64,000 bases of DNA from Ambrosia x helenae (GCA_030844895.1 CM061233.1:32360310-32424309), one strand, 5' to 3'; positions 46,233-59,593 are shown, counted from the stretch's first letter. The notes: a model not told the origin generated them from the sequence alone. Numbers and translations are program-made.

Positions 46233-46845
46233 ACGATTAAACACGAAAAGATTAAAAATGTTTCAAAACAGAATGCTCCTTCGTATATACGGACGTGCGA
46301 AGGAGAAATAAAGTTCTCTTTCGCCCGTTTATGACTGATACGAATGTAAACTAAACAACAAAAACTCCTTCGACCACTTAAGACTCTCTTTCGACCGTTT
46401 TACAGCTCCTTCGACCGTTCGATCAGGCGAAGGTGAAACAAAGGTGCGAATGTGAAAAATAAGCAATCAAAGTCTTCCTTCGACCACTAAAACACCTCCT
46501 TCGTACACAAAATCACTCTTTCGACCCAATTGAATTCCACTTTCGACCAAACTCTCTCGTTCGACCCCTGTGATTTCAAAAACGGTTATTCTTTGAAAAT
46601 CAGTTAATTTTGATCATGTTTTTCAAATGTTGATGGATTTTGATGATCTTAATCAGGTTTTGAATCGGATTTGATTTGGAACAACTTTAATAAGGAGAAT
46701 TATCCAATTTAAACTTGAAATCAAGGTGTAATTGATCAAAATCTTATCACATCAGTTTGTTCATTGAAAACAGAAACTTTTTCGGCCAAAATTGGGTCCA
46801 AATCAACTGAGAGATTATTAATTTGTGGTTGTTTGATCCGAAATG
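46233..46845 (-). promoter_or_regulatory. Element C gag leader with motif array
   Basis: As in element A: more than ten TTCG/CGAA motifs at about 46275-46565 in both orientations; AT-rich remainder; no gene. Confidence 0.65.
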
Positions 46846-46857
46846 GCTCTGATACCA
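46846..46857 (-). promoter_or_regulatory. Primer binding site, tRNA-iMet
   Basis: Minus-strand TGGTATCAGAGC, three bases beyond the LTR. Confidence 0.92.
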
Positions 46858-46860
46858 CTT

Positions 46861-47352
46861 TGTATGTGCGTGAAAGGATCGATAACAAACAAAGATTGAT
46901 CAAACAAGTTAGTTTCAGGTGCGGAAACCCTAAAACTATCACAAAATAATAATCAAACAGATTCAAACACACAGATCATCATTTTCAAACGATTTCATTA
47001 ATAAAACACTTGTTTACACGTTGAATTATGAATACAATCAACGTTTAAACGGAAAACAAGTTTAACAATAACTAGAGAGAGTTTTCAGAAAGAGGAGGGA
47101 AAAATAATCATCAAAGTTACATTCAAAAATGAACTTGACCTATTTATAGGCCTGCACATTCGCCCAAACTGTTCATGCGAATGTGCAGGTTCGCCCACAT
47201 CAACTGGTCGAACCAAGTTTCACTATAATCTAATCTTCATTCGTCCAAAACATTCTTCCTTCGCACCTTTCAGTTCTCCTTCGCACCTTCGATATCTACA
47301 AAACAAAATGTGTTTTACAATCCAAAGCTTTAGTCGCACTTTTGCATCTACA
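46861..47352 (-). repeat. 5' LTR of element C
   Basis: Minus-strand TGTAGATGCA ... ACGCACATACA, 492 bp. TATAAATA at 47148-47141; motif copies at about 47160-47295. Shorter than the A LTR by small indels. Confidence 0.9.
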
Positions 47353-48400
47353 ACAGACGTCTAGTAAATTCTCATATATCTTAACAAGTCAATGTATAAA
47401 AGTTGTTAATATATGGTCCGAACCACTCGTTTGAAATCGATTTATATATAAATTTCGCGAAATAACTATTTTAGTAGTTAAGCAAGTTATGTAATTTAAA
47501 CGAGTGTCGGGACATTTATCGGGTTCGTATACGCGGTACCCAACCACTTAACTCACATCAAAACCCTATCTATTTAAACCTCTCCTTCTTCCTTCTCATT
47601 TTCATCTTCTTCCTCATAACCCTAGCCACCATAGCCTACAACCCCATTATTCTTCCTCCCTTTAACCTTGAACCTTCTCCCTCATCACTAAGATAAACAG
47701 CAGAGCAGCAAACGATGCCCTCATAATCTGCTATCTGCTCTCTGCTCTCTGTTCTCTGCGCCGCACCCTCTCTCTCACTCAAGGCGGCTCCGCCGCCGGA
47801 CAACCACCGCCCCCACATCAACTGCTGCCGCTAATAACACCTCCGCCAACAACCACCACCATCTGAACCACCATTTCCAACTCCCTTCCTTCCACTCCTA
47901 CTCTGGTCGCCGCCCCAAACAGCAAACAAGAACCACCACCATGACAGTCCTCTTCCCTCCCCAGATCTGCGGTGGCGGCAGCCACACACGCACTCACCAC
48001 CCGAGCCACAATAACCCGTCACCCAACTCTCATTCTCACCCACACAACAACCACTTGAATCACCATAAACAACCCTCTTGCCATCGCTCCCCATACTGAT
48101 CATCAAAGGAGCAGCTGTGCTTAATCGGCGTCGGGTTAAGAACATGACAGGGACGGGTCTGCACAGTCGGGTAAAGGTACGCGAAGAGTCTTTCACCAGA
48201 TCTGTTTTGGTCAAGTCTGGTTGGGTAGATGGAGGCGGGCTGTGGTGGTCTCGTGGTGGTGGTAATCTGTGGACAAAGGGTCAGGTTTACGTGAGGTTTG
48301 AGCCCGATTTATTGTTCGTTTTCTCCGAGTCTTGGTCAAATACGAGTTGACCAGGTCAAACTTGGTCAACGGCAGTTAACCTGGGTCACATCCGGTCAGT
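47353..48400 (+). mobile_element. Ty3-type LTR E2, left part
   Basis: Matches E1 13926-14972 at about 99% by eye, with one one-base indel. It starts at the C insertion point (ACAGA) and is cut by element D at TCAGT. Overlapping open frames at 47636-48350 on both strands mirror those in E1 and are not convincing genes. Confidence 0.78.
48396..48400. repeat. Target-site duplication TCAGT (partner 63763-63767)
   Basis: Five bases flank element D exactly. E1 at 14968-14972 carries the uninterrupted site once. Confidence 0.95.
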
Positions 48401-49066
48401 TGTAGATGCGTTTTGCGACTAATGATTGGATATTAACATATGTTAGAGTGCTGATGGACAGAATGTGGAACAGACTGGGCGAATGTAGATAAATGTGGGC
48501 GAAGGTAGAAAGCTAGTGGGCGAAGGTAGAATGGAATCTGATCAAGTTACACATTCGTTCCCTTAACTGGGCGAATGTGGAAGAAGTAACATATGTTAGA
48601 GTGCTGATGGACAGAATGTGGAACAGACTGGGAGAATGTAGATAAATGTGGGCGAAGGTAGAAAGCTAGTGGGCGAAGGTAGAATGGAATCTGATCAAGT
48701 TACACATTCGTTCCCTTAACTGGGCGAATGTGGAAGAAGTCCACATTCGACCACATCAACTGGGCGAATGTGCAGACATTATAAATAGATTTTGTGTTTA
48801 TGCAATGTAAAGAGAGTTATTAGTTGTGTGTGTTTTGAGGTCAGGTTCAAGGTTTGTTTGAGAGTGTCTGTAATTGATCTAGATTAACCAAAGTGTCATT
48901 GTAATCAAGTTTATGAACAAGTTAATCTATGAAAAACTTTGAAAATGATATTGATTGTGTTTTGATTTGAGTTTCTATCAGTTTGTTCAAAGCTAGGGTT
49001 TCCGCACCTGGTTTTGTAACTTGTATGATCATTTAATCCTGTTTTAGTCAAAATCTTTCGCTTACA
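48401..49066 (+). repeat. 5' LTR of element D with internal duplication
   Basis: TGTAGATGCG ... CGCTTACA, 666 bp. A 153-bp unit (48435-48587) is repeated at 48588-48740, doubling the U3 motif array. TATA-like ATTATAAATAG at 48778-48788. The 3' LTR has a single unit. Confidence 0.93.
48435..48740 (+). repeat. 153-bp tandem duplication in U3
   Basis: Two units, each with about five GGGCGAAGGT/CACATTCG motifs, beginning AACATATGTTAGAGTGCTGA. The second unit has GGGAGAATG where the first has GGGCGAATG. Confidence 0.92.
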
Positions 49067-49069
49067 AAG

Positions 49070-49081
49070 TGGTATCAGAGC
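49070..49081 (+). promoter_or_regulatory. Primer binding site, tRNA-iMet
   Basis: TGGTATCAGAGC three bases after the 5' LTR. Confidence 0.93.
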
Positions 49082-49727
49082 TATACGGATCATACAACAA
49101 CAAATTTGATAAACTCAGAGCTGATTTGGACATAATTTTGATCAAAATACATCTGTTTTTGCATGAAAATGGTTTTTGAGTGTTTTTGATTGATTTGAAG
49201 TTGATTTTGTGGTTAAAATTCAAAATTCCAAGAATTAAAGTTGTTCCAAATCAATTCCGAATCATAACCTGATTAAGATCATTCAAATCCACAAACTTTT
49301 GAAAATCAGAGATCAAAATAACCGTTTTTCAAAGTGTAACCGTTTTTCAAACCTGATTTGGGCGAACCTGGAACATAGTGGGCGAACCTGAGTAGTTTTG
49401 GGCGAACCTGAGTGGTTTTTGGTCGAACCTGAGGTAATTTTGGGCGAACCTGGAAATTGTTGGTTGAATTTTTCACTTTCGGGTCACATTTTCCACATCA
49501 GATTGATCGGGCGGGCGAACCTAGAATCATACTGGTCGAACCTGAAATTTTCTGGGCGAACGTGGATTTGTGTTAGTGTGTTTTTACATTCTGGTGAGTT
49601 TTTACCTTCGAGTGATACTGTTTGGGCGAACCTGCATCAGAAGGGACGAAAGTGAGATATTTTGGGCGAACCTAGGATTAGTTTTTGGAAAATTTTCTAA
49701 GTGTTGAATTTTTCGAAGTTCGTGATC
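49082..49727 (+). promoter_or_regulatory. Element D gag leader with motif array
   Basis: Motifs GGGCGAACCTG and relatives repeat about a dozen times at 49362-49675; no gene. The spacing differs from B although the motif is the same. Confidence 0.65.
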
Positions 49728-52700
49728 ATGTGGAATTTTCCGACTACTCCGAGACCAGCAACGACACAACCACAACAGCAAGTGATGGACCCATGGACGG
49801 TGGCAGCACAAAAGACGAGCACACAGTCTTCGCAACCGATTAACTACATGGCGATGACGAGCTCGATGCCTCAAAGCGTAGCACCTCCAGCACCACAACC
49901 TGACTACTGGGGAGTAGCAGCAGCGGTGGTAAACACTCAAACTACAAATGCTATTTCCACACTGATTAATGATTTATCTTCAGGTAGCGGGAATCGGCCA
50001 CCGAAGCTTATGGAGATACAAGAATACAATCAGTGGCAGAACAAGTTCAAGATTCACTTGGAAGGCATGGGAGTGGAGGGAGCAGAGGCATGGAGTATGA
50101 TTGCTAAAGGTTACACAGCACCAGTTTTGGAGAATACAGGTGAACCAGTTCCATTGGAGAGCATGACTGAGGAAGAGAAAAAGAAGTTTGCTGTGGAAAA
50201 GAAAGCCTTTTCCCAATTGACTCAGGCAATCACAAATGATCTATTGCATCAATTTGGGACTTGTACAACGTCTAAGCAATTGTGGGATGTGCTTAAGAGG
50301 AGGCATGATGGGAATGAGAAGACAAGAAGTTTGAGGATGGATGAATTGAGAAAGGAGTTTGAGAATTTTTCTTATATTGGAAATGAAACTTTAAAAGAAT
50401 TAACTCCTAGATATAGTCATTTGCTAACTGAATTGTCAAGTTATGGTATACAGATTCCTATGAAGAATTTGGTGGATAAGTTTGCAGATGCTTTACCACC
50501 TTACTGGGATCAGCATGTGGAAGTTCTTAGGGAAAAGGATGCATATCAATACTGGACTATTCAAGAATTCATACAGAAGCTGGAAAACAAAGAAATGGAA
50601 GAGAAGAGGAAAGCTAGAAGAGCACAGGTTCCTCTGAATCCTAGCTTATACTTTGGAGGCACTTCAGTTCCTGTGAGTAACTCAAGTTCAGGAGGGATAG
50701 TTGCACCACATGTTGCTTGTATTTCCAATGTTATGGAGTCACCAAAACCTGCCATCAACTACATGGCACAAACTTCATCCTACTCACAACCATCATACAC
50801 ACAACCACCACCACCACAACAACAATACAACAATTCCTACATTGCACCATTCTCCCCAATGCAACAAGCAGGTTTCTATACTGCTAGCCAATCTCAACAA
50901 CCAATGAACCAAGTTACTCAACCTAATCAACAACAAGTGGTTTTGGAGACTTCTAACTTGGGCAATGTGACAGTGGAAGTTGCTCAACAACATATTGCAC
51001 TAGTCTCAGCAATGGTTTCTACTTACAACGGATTAGTTGCTAGTCAAATTGGGAATAACAACTTAACCAATGAAGATTATGCACAGATCGACAAGGAAGA
51101 GATGGAACTCATTGATATCCAATGGGCTTTTGCAAGCATCATGAGAAGAGCAACGGAGTTTATTGAAAAGACAGGTAGAACAGATTTGGGAACTTCTCCT
51201 AACACAACCTACGGGTTCAACAAGGAGAAAGTTACTAGTTTTAACTGTGGAGGAAAAGGTCACTTTAAACGAGAATGCACCCAGCCACCAAAACAAGGTA
51301 ATAGAAACCCATTCAATGCAAGCTACCAGAATCGTCAACAACAAAACCAAAACCAAGTTTCTTACCAAAACAACAACAATTATCAAAACCGTCAAAATAA
51401 CTCTAACAACAACCAAAACAGACAACCTAACACATCAAACCAGAACCAAAACCAATCTCCTAACAACACTAACCGAACAGTCATACCGATCACTACACCA
51501 AATGAGACACAACAGAACACGAGTCAGAAGCAAGCATTGGTGACTCAACAAGATGAAAGGTTTGATTGGTCGGGATTGCAAATAGGAGTGGAGGAAATTA
51601 CTACTGGTGGCAATGTGGCTTGCGTTGCTTGCAAGGTTGATATTGAAGACTCGGTGACGGTGGATGAAAAGAAAGAAACTGAGTGTGAAAGTGATGAGTC
51701 TGAGGCTGAAATGGATGTGGAGACTGAACCTGTTGAGGTTAAGGTTGAGGAAACTAATTCTGGAATGGTGATTGATACTGTTTCTGATGTTCCTGAGGAG
51801 TGTGAATCGGTTTATTCTGATTCAGACAGTGAATCGGATACGGAAGCAAGTGTTACATCACTAGATGATGACATTGATCAGTTGCTAGCAGAAGCGGATT
51901 TTCTGATGACCAGGAAGTCGTGCATTGCTGATGATGCTTTCACCAAGATTGACTATTCTAAATTCTTTACTGGAAAGGAAGCTCATTTCGCATTGATGGC
52001 CATGACTGATCCGCCAAAACCTGTAAGTTCTGACTCTAGCACTGATATTAAAAGTGATAAATATTGTGGCACATGTGATAGATTGACTGAGGAGAATAAA
52101 CAACTCCGTGTTCAACGTGATAGTGCTATCATGAACAGTCAATCTACTCGCAAAGAGTTGAATGCTTTCAACAAGGTATTAGATGGCTACAAAAAGGACA
52201 TTTCCGACTTGAAAAACACTTTATCATTAAAACAATTGGCAATTAACAACTATATCAATGAAATTGAAAATACCAAGTTGGAAATGGCAGCCATAAAATG
52301 CTTTGTTGAGAAAGTAAACAAAAAGTTGGAAAGCTATAAGCACATTGCTTACGTGGTAGACCACATCATAGATGATCAAACCACTAATTACAAGTCTGTG
52401 CCATCTCCGGTGCTTTTTGAAAATCATAATTGTCACCAAGTTACACCGGAGAGCTCGGTAAAATCAGACTCATCATCGGAAATTGAATCTAATACCTCGA
52501 GTATTGGTGATCCTCATTCTGATGTGAGACCGATTTTAGGTTTGAATGATGAGGGTGTTTATGCTGAAAGTGTGGATTCAGACTCAGAGAGTGATGATAC
52601 TGGTAATGATCAAACTGTTAATGCATGTGAAATTCCAAAAGAAAATCACATCATTACTACTGAACCAGTTTCATCATCTCAACATGTGCATCCGATGGCA

Positions 52701-53773
52701 AATGCTCATCGTGAGAAAAAGTCTGAAAAGAATGTGATTAAAAAGAACCTTGAGAATAAAGATGTTAAGAATGAACCATGTGACAAACCTGTCAAGGTGT
52801 TCTATCGGATGGAAGGATCCGATAAAATCATCTCTGATGAGGAATTTCCAATCAAAAATGCTAACTATGCTAAAATAGAAAAGATTTGGCAAGAAAGCAC
52901 CATTTGGTTCCCAAAACATGAGAGAACAAATGAGATTCCACCAGCAATTTTAAAGAAATTGTATTTGGATGTTCCTCAAGAACCAAAGGTCCATGTCACA
53001 GAGTTCATTCGACCCAATAACAGAGCAAATGGTTTTCATGAGCCTACTTACTCAAAAGGGCCACTTCCTGAGAGTTTGAGGAATCAATAGTACAATGATC
53101 AGTTAGATCATTTGCTCAACCAAATGCTCAATATGTTTTTGAAGAGTACCGTGCATGCTTTAAATGTGGGGAACGTGGGCATTTACTTGCTCAGTGTCCA
53201 TATGTAAGGCATAAAAGGCACGAGGTTGAAGTGAGAAATTCCATGAGAAAACCGATTGATCATTATGTTCCACCACACAGACGGGTTGTTCCTCAACAAC
53301 AACAGTTTTATAATCAAAACAATTTTCATCAAATGAGGAACAATCGTCCAATTCAATATGATCGAAGAAATCGGATTGCTATGGAACAATCATGGAGGAA
53401 GCCTGTGGTGAACGCAACAATTGACAGGCAAAAGGTTCCACAAAAACCGATTGTCAAATCAAATGTTGGACCTCAGTCTGTTAAATCAGACAAGGTAACC
53501 AAGAAAGTTACGTTTGTTAACAATGTTCAGAAACCGACTGAGAATCCAAAATCTCAGATTCGCATTCTTAAAAGGTCTGAACAATCTTGGTCACCCAATG
53601 GTACTCCAGGAGCTTCTACTTCTAAAGTCAATGAGAAAAAGGAAACTGTTTTGAACAATCAGAAAAAGATTGATCCAAAACAAAAAGTTGTTGAAAATGT
53701 TAATGAGAATGTTTCTTTGAAAGCTGATGTTCAAAGGCCCAAGACTCAGGCTTGGGTCCCCCGAAAGAACTAA
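49728..53773 (+). pseudogene. gag: Element D gag, disrupted in its second half
   Basis: ATG 49728 (MWNFPTTPRP). Gag domain, Q/N-rich linker, first knuckle altered (SFNCGGKGHFKREC, so the first Cys is Ser), acidic region, coiled coil, second knuckle CFKCGERGHLLAQC read after the break, end AWVPRKN. TAG at 53088-53090 and a small deletion just after it shift the frame. Both breaks lie inside the predicted intron, so the first 765 codons remain open. Loss of a zinc ligand in the first knuckle would weaken RNA binding. Confidence 0.9.
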
Positions 53774-53795
53774 ATGATTTACTTTTTGTGTGCAG
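52023..53795 (+). other. Putative gag-pol intron, element D
   Basis: GTAAGT at 52023 after codon CCT (phase 0) and TTTTTGTGTGCAG ending at 53795 before GGA GCT (phase 0). Length 1,773. The gag TAA is followed by a 16-base spacer before the GTG CAG of pol, against 15 in B. Confidence 0.5.
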
Positions 53796-56700
53796 GGAGC
53801 TTCAGCTGGCCCTATTAGCAGTCTTTGGATTGTTGATAGTGGAGCTTCAGGCCACATGACAGGGGATTTAGCGTTGTTGTTCGACGTGAAAAACATCAAT
53901 GGAGGGTATGTCGCATTCGCTGGAAATAAAGGTGGATATATCACAATGGAGGGGAGCGTGAGTAATGGGATAGTGAGCTTTGAGCGTATATCTTATGTGA
54001 AGCAGATTGATTATAATCTGTTGAGTGTCAGTCAAATATGTGATAAACAATTTTCTGTGCATTTTGATGACAAATCCTGCTATATTCTCAAACCGGGCTT
54101 CAAAATTCCTAAGGAGTGGATAATGTTGATGGCACCTCGCGTCAACAATCTCTATATTCTTGATATGTCCAAGGCGATGACATCACAGGGGCAAATAACA
54201 TGTTTTCTATCCAAAGCGACTGAGAAAGAATCGATAATGTGGCACCGAAGAATGGGGCACATTCATCTGAGAAAAATGAACCAACTTGTGAAAAATGGGC
54301 TTGTCGATGGAGTAAACGTGAAACATTTCCATCTGAATGACAAGTGTGTAAGTTGTAAGAAGGGGAAGCAACACAAACAGTCCCACAAAGTGAAGAAAGT
54401 CAACTCTGTAGAGATGCCACTTGAGCGATTGCATATGGACCTATTCGGACCAGTCAAGCGCAAAAGTAATCTTGGAGAGCTTTATTGTTTAGTTGTCACT
54501 GATGACTACTCAAGATTTTCATGGGTGATGTGTCTGCAAAACAAAAGTGACACCTTTAACAACCTAAAAGTTTTGTTCACTCGATTGGAGAATCTCTACA
54601 ATGTGAAGATAAAGAGAATTCGGAGTGACAATGGGACGGAGTTCAAAAATGCCAAGATGGTTGAACTTTGTGAAAGCAAAGGGATACATCATGAATATTC
54701 GGCTCCGTACACCCCACAACAGAACGGTGTTGCTGAACGAAAGAATAGGACTCTAATTGAAGCGGCTAGAACAATGCTTGCTGATTCAAATCTTCCGGTA
54801 ATGTTCGGAACGAGGCAATCTATGCAGCAAATTATACACTAAATCGGGTTCTAACAGTGAAGAAGTTTGGAAAAACATCTTATGAACTGTTACACCGACG
54901 AAAGCCAAACTTAGAGTATCTAGAACCTTTTGGGGCGCCATGCACGATGTTGAATCCAAGTGAGAAGTTTAGTCCTAAAGCTGAGGAGGGATACTTTGTT
55001 GGATATGCAACCCCGCTCAAACGGGTATTCAACAAGCGAACTCGTCAAGTGGAGGATTGGGCTAACGTGGAAGTTCAACGATATACTCAAAATTTGCAAG
55101 GCACGGGTCCTGATTGGATGTTTGATTACAAAGATTTCTTTGAATCATTCAATCTAGATAGCTTGGTTGAAGAAGCTGTTATCAGATTACTTTACGAGTG
55201 TGAAAACGCGATGACTTCATCGTTGGTGCGTCCAATCACCGTGAACCCCCTACCAGCTTCTAATGATACCAATGCTCCTATACAAGAGGAAGATGTGTTT
55301 CAAGAGGCTTCAACTTCATTAGACTCTTCAGAATCTGAAGTTGAACAATTTGAAGAAGTCATTCTTGAACATGCAGAAGAACCAGAGACACTGCCAGTGA
55401 ACCCAACTCCAACTCCAGATGTTGCTTCATCATCAAACACGGGTCATGATCTGGATGCTGTAGAAAACTTGACTGCTCAGACGGGAGTTACTGTACCTGA
55501 TTATCCGGAATCTCGGATTCATCATATTCACCCGCTGGAGCAAGTTATCGGTGATCCTGGAAGTGGTGTTATGACCAGAGGGCAGCTGAGAAGCGTTAAC
55601 TCGCCAGAGAGTTTTGGTGCTTTGGCATTATATGCCAAAATTCAAAAATCTGGTAGTCAAAATGATTGGTCGTTTGCGTGTTATGTGTCGCAGGTAGAGC
55701 CAAGGACATACAAGGACGCTTTGAACGAAGATGCCTGGGTTGAAGCGATGCAGGAGGAGTTATTACAATTCTAGAAATTGGGAGTTTGGACGCTCACGGA
55801 TTTGCCGCCGGGAAGGAAGAAAATAGGCACTAAATGGGTGTTTAAGTGCAAGAAGGATGATCGTGGGGTTATTGTTCGTAACAAAGCCAGATTGGTCGTG
55901 CAGGGTTTCCATCAAATTGAAGGGATTGATTATAACGAAATCTATGCACCAGTAGCACGGATTGAAGCCATTCAGATGTTCCTTGCGTTTGCTTCATACA
56001 AGAAATTCAAAGTTTATCAAATGGACGTTAAGAGCGCATTTCTGTACGGGAAAGTCAAGGAAGAGGTTTATGTCGGGCAGCCACCAGGCTTTGAGGACCC
56101 AATCCACCGGGATAAGGTCTACGTGCTGAACAAAGCTCTATATGGTTTACACCAGGCTCCGAGACAGTGGTACGAGGAGCTAAGTACATACCTCATCTCC
56201 AAAGGATTTAAGCGCGGCCTCGTCGATTGCACCCTCTTCACGAAGAAGACGGGAGATGATTTGCTTCTAGTGCAGATTTACGTTGATGATATAATATTTG
56301 GTTCAACTAACGAGCTTTTATGCAGGGAATTCGAAACTGTCATGCAAGAAAAGTTCGAAATGAGCGCAATGGGGGAGATGCAGTTTTTCCTAGGCTTACA
56401 GGTGGACCAAAGACCCGACGGGATCTTCATTCACCAGACGAAATACGTATCCGACATCTTGAGCCGGTTCCAGATGGAGGACTCTAAGCCGATGGATACC
56501 CCGATTCAACCCAATCACGGGATTGGAGTGGACGCTAAGGGGGAGCTGACGGACCCATTTACATACAGAGCAATCATCGGATCTCTGATGTATTTGACGG
56601 CGTCTCGACCAGATATTATGTATGCAACGTGTCTCTGTGCTCGCTATCAATCGAAGCCGAAACAAAGTCATCTGACGGCGGTCAAGCGTATCCTTAGATA

Positions 56701-57226
56701 TCTGAAGGGTTGTCCCTCAAAAGGACTTTGGTACCCTAATGATGATGATTTTGATTTTATTGCTTTTAGTGATGCAGATTGGGGCGGCTGTGACAAAGAT
56801 AGCAAATCTACTACAGCTGGTTGCTAGTTTTTAGGGAGCAGGTTAATTACCTGGCAGTGCAAGAAACAGACTTCCGTGGCGCTGTCTACCTGTGAAGCTG
56901 AGTACATTGCAGCCTCGAGTTGCTGTTCGCAAGTACTCTGGATCCAACAGCAGATGGTGGATTACGGTTTGCAGTTTCTTAAAACCCATATACACTGTGA
57001 CAACGAAGCCGCAATTGCATTAACTAAAAATACTGAAAATCATTCTAAGGCGAAACATATCCGGATCAAATATCATTTTATCCGTGATTGTTACGCTAAG
57101 GAATTGATAGATATGGTCAAAATCCATACTGACTACCAACGTGCAGATTTGTTTACAAAAGCTTTTGACAGATCACGCTTTGAATATCTTTTAAAAGTAA
57201 ACAATATAAAAGAAAAACAGGACTAA
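53796..57226 (+). pseudogene. pol: Element D pol, one frameshift and two stops
   Basis: Complete domain order as in B, with protease DSGASGHMTGD, integrase RSDNGTEF, RT YVDDIIFG, RNase H SDADWGG and CDNEAA, end KEKQD. Breaks: a one-base deletion near 54806 in integrase, TAG at 55772-55774 and TAG at 56825-56827, both where B has CAG. The latter two fit C-to-T change in a CHG context, typical of methylated plant repeats. Coding starts after the acceptor as in the other copies. Confidence 0.93.
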
Positions 57227-58856
57227 TCGGCACCTCGGTTTATCACTTTTTAGTTTTAGTTTTTATTTTTAATATTTTGCTAATTGGGAATTTCTCTTTG
57301 CTAATTGGGAATTTCTCTTTTCTATCGTAATCCTCAAAGAAGTTGATGCTTTCGAGGGGATTGTTTAATCCTCAAAGAAGTTGATGCTTTCGAGTGGATT
57401 GTTTCTTTCAAATTTTTGTTTTGCTTTTTTTTTCAGGAAATTTTAAAAACCCAAAAATATGTTCTTTAATTTTAGGGGGAGCCTTTTTATCAGAAAAACC
57501 AAAAACATTGAAAAATTCAAAAGACCTAAAAATTAGAAAAACCAAAATGATTTCCTGGATAAAAAGAGGAAATGATAGTACATCAGTGGGGATCTGACAC
57601 AGGCTAAAGATTTGTATAGTATAATGAGGCGTATGTTGATTACGTGTGATTTGCTGATAGGCTTCGTAGACTAAATATTGCGTGCATTAGTGATACAAAC
57701 ATAACAAACTACGCGTTCGTGGCTGAACACCTCATGGGCATATGGTCTTAGTACCGTAATTTCGTTTGATAGGATTGCCAAAATCTGAGGTTTCGGGTCG
57801 TTATGTTATGGTTATCCGGGATATTCTGATTAAACTTTTGTCGTATTGATTTACGGACCTAGTTTCATCAGAATATTTGCAAAAAGAGCGTAAATGCCAA
57901 AACCGAAAGTTACCGAATTGAGGAACTTTATGTTTTATTGATCAAAGATCATTATTACATCGTATTGACTTTCTGATGCAAATCAGTGGTTAATATCAGC
58001 CTCAACCTAGTGTATACGCACATGTTACTTTGCTGCATTCATTTGCTGACCTGTACACCTCTGTGCTATATACTTTGTAAATTTTACGGATAACTCTGGC
58101 ATAATCACGCGTTACGACGAAGCTTTGTGCAATTACTTGATACGGGAGTATGTCATGTGTGTGGGCACCACAATGTGTTAGTCTAATACACCTAACTCGT
58201 ATCATTTTAAAGCATTGCGTAATTGTCTGCATGTGAGCTTACGTGGACCACAATATCAGCAATTGCCGTGTCACATATTGTTTCTAATGATAATAGTAAA
58301 CAAACAGATCAACGCTGTGCTCAGATTTCTCAGAAAACTGATATGATCCTCTTACCGGATATCACAAAATGTTTACTGCTTTGATGCATTTTACTTTGTT
58401 GCATTTTACTTTTATTGTCAAAAAGATACAAAATCCAAAAAGATTTTAGGTGTGTTTTGATAAAATTTCAGAAAACCCAAAATTTTTGCATTTCTGCTTT
58501 ATTTTTGATAACCGGGGATGCTTGATGGTCAATTTCTGAGGTTTGATAACACCATCTGGGCTTTGTATCATTCAAAAAGTGAAAATATGAGTTTTGGAAG
58601 TTTAACAGATTGAAAAATGTTGAACGGGATTCGAATTCGTGATTTGGCAAAATTTTCAGATTTTTCCATTTCACATTCGCCCCTTAATTGGGTCGAATGT
58701 GGAAAAATCTTTGCCTTCGGGCGTTTTAATTTGGGCGAATGTGGGAATTTCATTCAAGTTCCACTTTCGGGTGAAAAATTTCACTTTCGGGTCATTTGTT
58801 TGGGCCGAATGTGGAACAAACCCACATTCGACCATATAAACGGGCGAAAGTGGCCT
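57227..58856 (+). other. Element D pol-ORF3 spacer, upstream part
   Basis: Same order as in B: GCTAATTGGGAATTTCTCTT and ATCCTCAAAGAAGTTGATGC tandem copies, one internal polypurine tract (57470-57481), conserved block at 57724-57773, then diverged sequence, then a motif array (58670-58850) before the TATA box. No gene. Confidence 0.65.
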
Positions 58857-58867
58857 TTATATATAAT
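58857..58867 (+). promoter_or_regulatory. Putative ORF3 promoter TATA box, element D
   Basis: TTATATATAAT directly after a TTCG/CGAA motif array, about 145 bp before the conserved donor. Confidence 0.5.
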
Positions 58868-59002
58868 GCCATTTCAGATTCGACCTTCATTCACAAAGTT
58901 TTCAAAAAAAAATTTCGATAACCAAACTTGTTGCTGGAGTTCTTTTGCCTTGTGTTTATTATTCCCTAGTGTGTGCTGATCATTTTTATACATAATACAC
59001 AG

Positions 59003-59593
59003 GTAATGGAGCACAGACGAGATCAGAAACGTCGTTTTTATGATCGAACCTAGGGTTTTAGATTTTAGGGTTCTAGGATGTTTGATAATGGATGTTTTTG
59101 ATTGCTTTTCATTTCACATCAGTTTTAGGGGGAGAATAATCAATGAATTAGGATTATAACATCTTTTAGTTGGTTAATTGTTCGATTGAAGCTGTTATAA
59201 CCTAATTCATTATTAAAACTGATGTAAACTGAATAATAAGAACAATTGGTCATACACGAGTGTTAATCGGCCTATTTAGGACACATTGTAATCAAAATTA
59301 TAGGTTAAAAACAAGATTGGCAAAAATTTTGAATTTTGGGGATGAACAGTTTTTACATTCGTCTATTCAAACGGGCGAATGTGGAAATAAATGGGCGAAT
59401 GAGGTTTAGTTTTGGACGAATGTAATTTTTAATCTATACATGTTCACATTCGTCCTGAATAGTTCACATTCGTCCTAAAAAAATTCACCTTCGACCTTAT
59501 AAAAAAGGGGCGAATGTGGAAAATGAAAATCTTAAAATTTTGAATTTTTGTCGATTTTGTATTTTGACGTTTGTTTCTGATTTTGATGTGCAG
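59003..59593 (+). other. Putative ORF3 5'-UTR intron, element D
   Basis: CAG|GTAATGG at 59003; TGTGCAG ends at 59593, next to ATGGCTGA. Length 591. Polypurine tract at 59123-59134, 120 bases in; motif array at about 59350-59515. Confidence 0.5.

Larger units (their letters stand above)
35069..47352 (-). mobile_element. Sirevirus-like element C, left part missing
   Basis: On the minus strand: 5' LTR (46861-47352), primer site, leader, gag, pol, spacer and the first third of ORF3, cut by element H at 35068. The rest of ORF3 and the 3' LTR should lie beyond the gap. C matches A closely through LTR, gag, pol and spacer, and supplies the empty site for the solo LTR in A. It abuts LTR E2; the right flank ACAGA begins the E2 match, so C probably inserted into E2 about 83 bp inside its 5' end. 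Confidence 0.9.
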
